DNA from: Planctomycetota bacterium
Lineage (GTDB): Bacteria > Planctomycetota > SZUA-567 > H5-PLA8
Reading direction: 5' to 3'
DNA: 64,000 nt
Assembly: GCA_016200135.1 (NCBI GenBank)
Contig: JACQFI010000035.1
Location: forward strand, 1-64,000
Part shown: positions 58,470 through 64,000 of the stretch, in pieces
How the letters are laid out: every line of letters begins with the position of its first letter
Numbering within the stretch: the first letter of the stretch is position 1
Translations under genes and position numbers: made by a program
The notes under the pieces: model-generated
What the model was told of the DNA's origin: nothing
What the model saw: only the letters and a program-made list of their open reading frames with translations
Databases searched by the model: none

Positions 58470-61394
58470 ATGAAAAAAGCCCCTGCGTTCGCCGCGCTGG
58501 CCGCCGTGGTCCTTTTGGCCGCTGGCCTGCTCACCTCTGGCGGGCCGCCGCGCGGCCTGGGTAGCGCCGAACCGCTCTACGCCTCCGCAGGCGGCTCGCG
58601 CGCATACCGTGACCTCTACGATCACCTCACTCCCGTATTCGGGATGCTTTATAAGCCTCTAAGCGACCTTCCCGGCGAGCAGCCCGCCCGAACGCTCTTT
58701 GGAATCAACCTGGCGGCGTTGGTGCTGGGTCTCGTGCTCACCACCTTTGTATTCGTGAAGGAGCCGCGCCGCCGCGCAGCCGTGCTGGTTTTTGGCGGAG
58801 CGACCCTCTATTTCAGCTACCCAGTCGTGGCGATGCAGATGGGCTCGCTCTGCGGCGTCGCAGCGCTCTTCTTCGCGGCGGCTGTCGCGTTGGTAGAACT
58901 CGGCCGCTTCGAATTTGCAGCGGGCCTGGCGCTCGCTGCTGCATCCGCGCTCTATCCTTATTATGTGCTCGCGCTGCTGCCCGTGCTCTGCCTGCGGCGC
59001 GTCTTGGTGGTCTGCGGATGCGCCGTGGGCGCGGCCTTCTTTTTTGCGCTGGCTCCGGATCTGTGGTCCGAATTCTTCGCCAAGAACGCGGAACTCTGGT
59101 GGTCGGGCTGCCGGGCGTACGAGAATCTCAGCCTGACGGCGCTGCTCGCGGGCCTCTTTGGCCGGACTGCCGAAGTCGCCTCCGGCCGCGCCGCGTGGTT
59201 CATCACCTTCGCGCAGTGGTCGGGCGTCGCGCTGATCGCAAGCGCCGCCGCGTGCATGCTTGCGCGCGGAGCACGCATTGGCGAGACCGGGCGCAAAAGC
59301 CGCGGCTTCGCGTTCGCCTGGACGCTGCCCGTGATGCTCTGCTTGCCCGTCAGCGTGCATCCTTCGACCGCTGCGGCGTTGTTGCCGATGCTGCCCGCGT
59401 TTGCCGCAAGATGGGAACGCGCTGGCGGCCTGCCTGAACGCGCTGCTCTCGCTGCCACCGCACTGGGGCTGGCCCTCTCGCAATTAGCGCCCTCTGCCGT
59501 TCCCGCCTGGCTGCCCGCGCTTGGCGTTCCCGTACTCGCTATGGGGTTGCTCCTGTCCGAATGCTTCGCCTTGCGCACGCTCGCGAGCACCGCGTCCGCT
59601 CCTTTAGAAGAGCACTCGGACGAATCGGCTTGGACGGAGCGCCTGCGCCCGTGGCTGCTAGGTCTGGCCGGCGCGCTCGTTTTCACCGCAGCGCTAGTCT
59701 GCTACGGACTCTTCGAGCGCAGCCATCTGCCCACGCTCACGCTGTGGCTGCTCTCCATGCTGCTGATGTACGCCGCGCTCGGCGGCCGCACGCTCGACGC
59801 GCGGCTCCCGCGCATCCGCCGCACGGATGCGCTGATCGCCTTGGGCCTCTGCGTATTTGCTATACCGTTCTACGTCGTCGCGAACTACGAAATCCCCGTG
59901 CAGGTCAACTCGGACGAACTGATCGCGCTCAACTTCTATCGCGAACTGCTCGCGCGCCCGAATCCGGATGTCCTCGGCGTCGCCAAGTACTACTTCTGCG
60001 TGCCGAACGGGAGTTTCATCTCGGTCGCGGCCATCGCGCAGCTTGCGGACGGCCTGAGTTTCGGCGCGGCGCGCTGGGCGGGCGGGCTCTACTCCGTGGC
60101 GGCGGTGGGCATCTTCTATCTCGTCCTGCGCTCGTGGCGCAGCCGGATCTTTGCGCTATGCGCGGCGCTGCTCTTCGCGTCCAGCCACGCGCTTGTCGGC
60201 GTCAGCCGCCAGACGCTCGTGGACAACATCCCCATCTTCGTCGGCGTGCTCGCGCTGGGTGTTTTGATGTACGGCCTGAAGAAACGCAGCGCCCCGATCC
60301 TTTTTCTAGGCGGTGTCATCGCCGGCGTTGGCGTGTACTGCTACTATCCCGCGCGCGCGTACCTTCCGGTCTGGTTCGTCTTTCTGGCTGTGTACGCGTT
60401 TCTCAATCGCGCACAGTTCGGCTTTCGCGATTTCCTCCACTCCGCGCTGCTCTCAGGATTGGGCATGACGATGTGCGCCGCGCCGATGGCGCTCGCGGTC
60501 TACAAGGAGCGCGACCGCGCCTTTGGGTACTCGCGGCAGCAGTCGGTGCTCTATCCGGAAGGCCGCGCGCTCGTCCGCGCATGGGAAGGCACCAGCGACA
60601 CGACGCAGGCCGTGCTCAACAACGCGCTTTACGGGCTTACCGCGTTCAACAGCAACCAGGCCGATCGTTCGAACATGTACTCGAACCCGGGCCACGGCTT
60701 CGTCGACCCGCTCACCGGCGTGCTGCTCTGGCTTGGCCTCTGGCGGCTTGTGCGAAAGAAGAACCGCACGCGCGCGGACCTGCTGGCGCTCGCGGGCTTC
60801 TTCGTGATCTGGGTCCCGCTGAGCCTGCTCACGACCAAAAACCCCGCGTATTGCCGGTTGCTCGTAATTCTGCCGTTCGTCTGCTACCTCGCAGCCGAGG
60901 GCGCGCGCTTCGTCCTCTTCCGACTGAAGTGGCCGCGCGTGACGCTCGCCACCGTTGCGCTCGTCATTGTGAGCTGGAACGCGAAGATCTATGGGGACCA
61001 CTGGCAGCGCGGTGAGCGCGAAGGCTGCGGCGCGGGCTCGTCGGTGCGCTACGTCGCGGCGCACGCAAACGAAGTGGGTAAGGCGTACTACGTGCTCATG
61101 GACGAGCAGTATCCGTACTATTGGTTTGGCGGCGTCTCGTGGAAGCTCTGGTTCTCGAACTTCATCGGCCCCACGCAGACCGTGGAACTCGTGCCGTCCA
61201 AGCCGTTCCTCTTCGGCTTCGGGATGTTCCGGCCCGCGCACCGTCCCTGCGCGATCATGATGCCCGAGGCCCTCTGGAAGCAGTGCGCGACCCGGCTGCG
61301 CGCCGCATACCCGGACCTCCAAGCCGTCCCCGTGACGCCCACGGGGCAGTATTGGGCGATCGAGATACCCGGGGACGCGCCTAAATTTCCCTAG
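58470..61394 (+). CDS. Large GT-C-type membrane protein (glycosyltransferase 39/83-like)
   Basis: The 974-residue protein has about 20 hydrophobic segments. From about residue 450 it resembles polyprenol-phosphate-sugar-dependent (GT-C) glycosyltransferases. IPVQVNSDELIALNFYRELLARPN corresponds to the first periplasmic loop with its acidic residues, followed by repeated helices and a soluble C-terminal domain of about 130 residues. The first 430 residues form an additional block of about ten helices that looks like a second, more divergent membrane domain. It probably transfers a sugar to a lipid or protein outside the membrane. I cannot name the acceptor. Confidence 0.65.
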   Translation: MKKAPAFAALAAVVLLAAGLLTSGGPPRGLGSAEPLYASAGGSRAYRDLYDHLTPVFGMLYKPLSDLPGEQPARTLFGINLAALVLGLVLTTFVFVKEPRRRAAVLVFGGATLYFSYPVVAMQMGSLCGVAALFFAAAVALVELGRFEFAAGLALAAASALYPYYVLALLPVLCLRRVLVVCGCAVGAAFFFALAPDLWSEFFAKNAELWWSGCRAYENLSLTALLAGLFGRTAEVASGRAAWFITFAQWSGVALIASAAACMLARGARIGETGRKSRGFAFAWTLPVMLCLPVSVHPSTAAALLPMLPAFAARWERAGGLPERAALAATALGLALSQLAPSAVPAWLPALGVPVLAMGLLLSECFALRTLASTASAPLEEHSDESAWTERLRPWLLGLAGALVFTAALVCYGLFERSHLPTLTLWLLSMLLMYAALGGRTLDARLPRIRRTDALIALGLCVFAIPFYVVANYEIPVQVNSDELIALNFYRELLARPNPDVLGVAKYYFCVPNGSFISVAAIAQLADGLSFGAARWAGGLYSVAAVGIFYLVLRSWRSRIFALCAALLFASSHALVGVSRQTLVDNIPIFVGVLALGVLMYGLKKRSAPILFLGGVIAGVGVYCYYPARAYLPVWFVFLAVYAFLNRAQFGFRDFLHSALLSGLGMTMCAAPMALAVYKERDRAFGYSRQQSVLYPEGRALVRAWEGTSDTTQAVLNNALYGLTAFNSNQADRSNMYSNPGHGFVDPLTGVLLWLGLWRLVRKKNRTRADLLALAGFFVIWVPLSLLTTKNPAYCRLLVILPFVCYLAAEGARFVLFRLKWPRVTLATVALVIVSWNAKIYGDHWQRGEREGCGAGSSVRYVAAHANEVGKAYYVLMDEQYPYYWFGGVSWKLWFSNFIGPTQTVELVPSKPFLFGFGMFRPAHRPCAIMMPEALWKQCATRLRAAYPDLQAVPVTPTGQYWAIEIPGDAPKFP

Positions 61395-61561
61395 CTCCTT
61401 CGCTGGCATCCGCCGACTCGCCTGTTAGGCTCTTCTCCCTTCGGGCGCGACTCGGAGTGGCAGCGGCGCAGCAGCGCCGCGCTTCGGCGCGCAGGGATTC
61501 CATTCAACCGGCTTTGGGCTTCGTACATCCGTACCCAAGCGTTTTGAAAGGCGGTTTTTCC

Positions 61562-63235
<1,674 letters not shown>

Positions 63236-63260
63236 CCGTTATCCTTAACTGGAAAAAGAA

Positions 63261-63307
63261 CCGGGGCCGGGGCGGAGACTCATCCGCGCCCGGCCCCGGC
63301 TGTTTTT
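63261..63307 (+). terminator. Terminator after rpsA
   Basis: A long GC-rich hairpin pairs the start near 63261-63276 with the segment 63284-63299, with one bulge, and is followed by GTTTTT. Confidence 0.75.
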
Positions 63308-63340
63308 GGAGATGACCGTAAAATCCGCCCGCACGAACCC

Positions 63341-63889
63341 TCAACTCCCGGCAGGCTTGGCCGCTCCGACTTCGGCCTCCGCGAGCAGTTCCTTGGTCAG
63401 CGCCATGAGATCCTCTTTTACGAAGGGCAGGTCCTGCACGCCTAGGATCCAACCTTTGCGGTTCCAACCCGTGATCGACGGCGCGGTGGCCGCGGCGTTC
63501 AAGGCGCGATAGGCGAGGTTTTGCCCCGGATGCGCGAGCAGGATAACCGGAGCCCGCGCGCACTCGTGCGACTGCGTCAACAGGTCCGACCCGCCGAGCG
63601 GTCCCTCGGCGGCGAAGCGCAGCGAAGCCCAGACGATCGATTCCATCAGGCGCAACGGCGCGGCGTCGAGCACCCACAGGGCAAAGGGCCGTTCCTGTAG
63701 GCGTAGCAGCGTCGCTTCGTAGTCCGCCGCCCACACGTGCTCAAGTCCCATCTCCGCGAAGGCCTCGCCCAGGCGGCCAGCCAGGGCTTGCTCGGCGCCC
63801 GCGATCAGCACGGCGCGCGCGGGCGCTTTGGCCTTGCAGCCTTTGCGTGCGCGGCGCCGGTGCGGGGGGGAGGAAAGGGCGGCGTTCAT
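63341..63889 (-). CDS. Receiver-like hypothetical protein
   Basis: The 182-residue protein begins with a basic N-terminal extension (about residues 1-25). A Rossmann-type segment AVLIAGAEQALAGRLGEAFAEMGLEHVWAADYEATLLRL follows, then ALWVLDAAPL and APVILLAHPGQ. This order of strands resembles a response-regulator receiver, but the acidic pocket and phosphoacceptor Asp are only partly evident (LDAAP), so a degenerate receiver is possible. It lies 10 nt downstream of the partial gene at the right edge and is probably co-transcribed with it. Confidence 0.5.
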   Translation of the reverse strand: MNAALSSPPHRRRARKGCKAKAPARAVLIAGAEQALAGRLGEAFAEMGLEHVWAADYEATLLRLQERPFALWVLDAAPLRLMESIVWASLRFAAEGPLGGSDLLTQSHECARAPVILLAHPGQNLAYRALNAAATAPSITGWNRKGWILGVQDLPFVKEDLMALTKELLAEAEVGAAKPAGS

Positions 63890-63899
63890 GGCGCGTGCC

Positions 63900-64000
63900 T
63901 TATTCCGTCACCTTCACCAGGCGATTGCTCAGCCGCATCATGGCTTGCGCCCGGCGGCTCTTGCGAGAGCGGTCGTAGTCGTACAGTTCGTTCGCGATCT
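63900..64000 (-). CDS. Partial gene, C-terminus only
   Basis: The minus-strand frame that enters from the right edge ends at a TAA at 63900-63902. The visible 33 residues run from IANELYDYDRSRK to RLSNRLVKVTE, basic and helical. I cannot assign a family. The receiver-like gene begins 10 nt after its stop. Confidence 0.45.
   Translation of the reverse strand, partial: IANELYDYDRSRKSRRAQAMMRLSNRLVKVTE

Overview
The window is GC-rich chromosomal DNA from a bacterium, probably of the PVC superphylum and most likely Planctomycetota. That placement is an inference. It rests on several membrane-linked Ser/Thr protein kinases with fused accessory domains, an ECF sigma factor next to a zinc-finger/FecR-type anti-sigma factor, the Gfo/Idh/MocA plus sugar isomerase plus ThuA plus phytanoyl-CoA dioxygenase repertoire, a heparinase-like and an acetyl-xylan-esterase-like enzyme, and a terpene-cyclase-repeat C-terminus at the left edge. 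I saw no rRNA, tRNA, CRISPR array, insertion sequence or phage gene.

Layout. 1-4600: a siroheme/heme block (sirC, cytochrome c assembly protein, hemA, the last two overlapping by 4 nt), a STAS-domain protein and rpsT with its own promoter and terminator. 4600-13830: housekeeping and small functions (VOC protein, sirB, frr, an AbrB-type antitoxin with a Doc toxin, recG, hisI) and an ABC exporter operon with a TPR-like membrane protein. 13820-25270: carbohydrate and lipid metabolism, comprising a minus-strand LacI / dehydrogenase / acetyltransferase / isomerase operon, a divergent acyl-CoA synthetase and preA pair with an operator-like region between them, a thioesterase, and a heparinase-like plus esterase pair. 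25380-27830: a polar amino acid ABC importer whose binding protein seems to lack an internal segment.

27850-43620 is the most distinctive part. It is a signalling island of about 16 kb: an FHA membrane protein, a Ser/Thr kinase interrupted by an in-frame amber codon, a secreted partner, a conserved protein of unknown function, a predicted pseudokinase, a zinc-ribbon kinase of 1070 residues, a STAND-like ATPase, and an ATPase-kinase fusion that overlaps it. Two of the kinases share an N-terminal domain that resembles the type II secretion ATPase N-domain. The pseudokinase and the large kinase diverge from promoters that appear to share one -35 hexamer. The arrangement suggests a phosphorylation network rather than unrelated genes, but its stimulus and output cannot be read from the sequence.

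43630-64000: a small zinc-ribbon protein, ThuA-like protein, conserved hypotheticals, an endonuclease/phosphatase-fold enzyme, class II fructose-bisphosphate aldolase, the sigma/anti-sigma pair (the sigma factor carries a repeat-rich N-terminal extension of about 235 residues), a BatA-like membrane protein, a hydroxypyruvate-isomerase-like protein, an AraC regulator divergent from a phytanoyl-CoA dioxygenase, a large GT-C-type membrane protein, rpsA with six S1 domains, a degenerate receiver-like protein and a partial gene at the right edge. Several clear intrinsic terminators punctuate this part.
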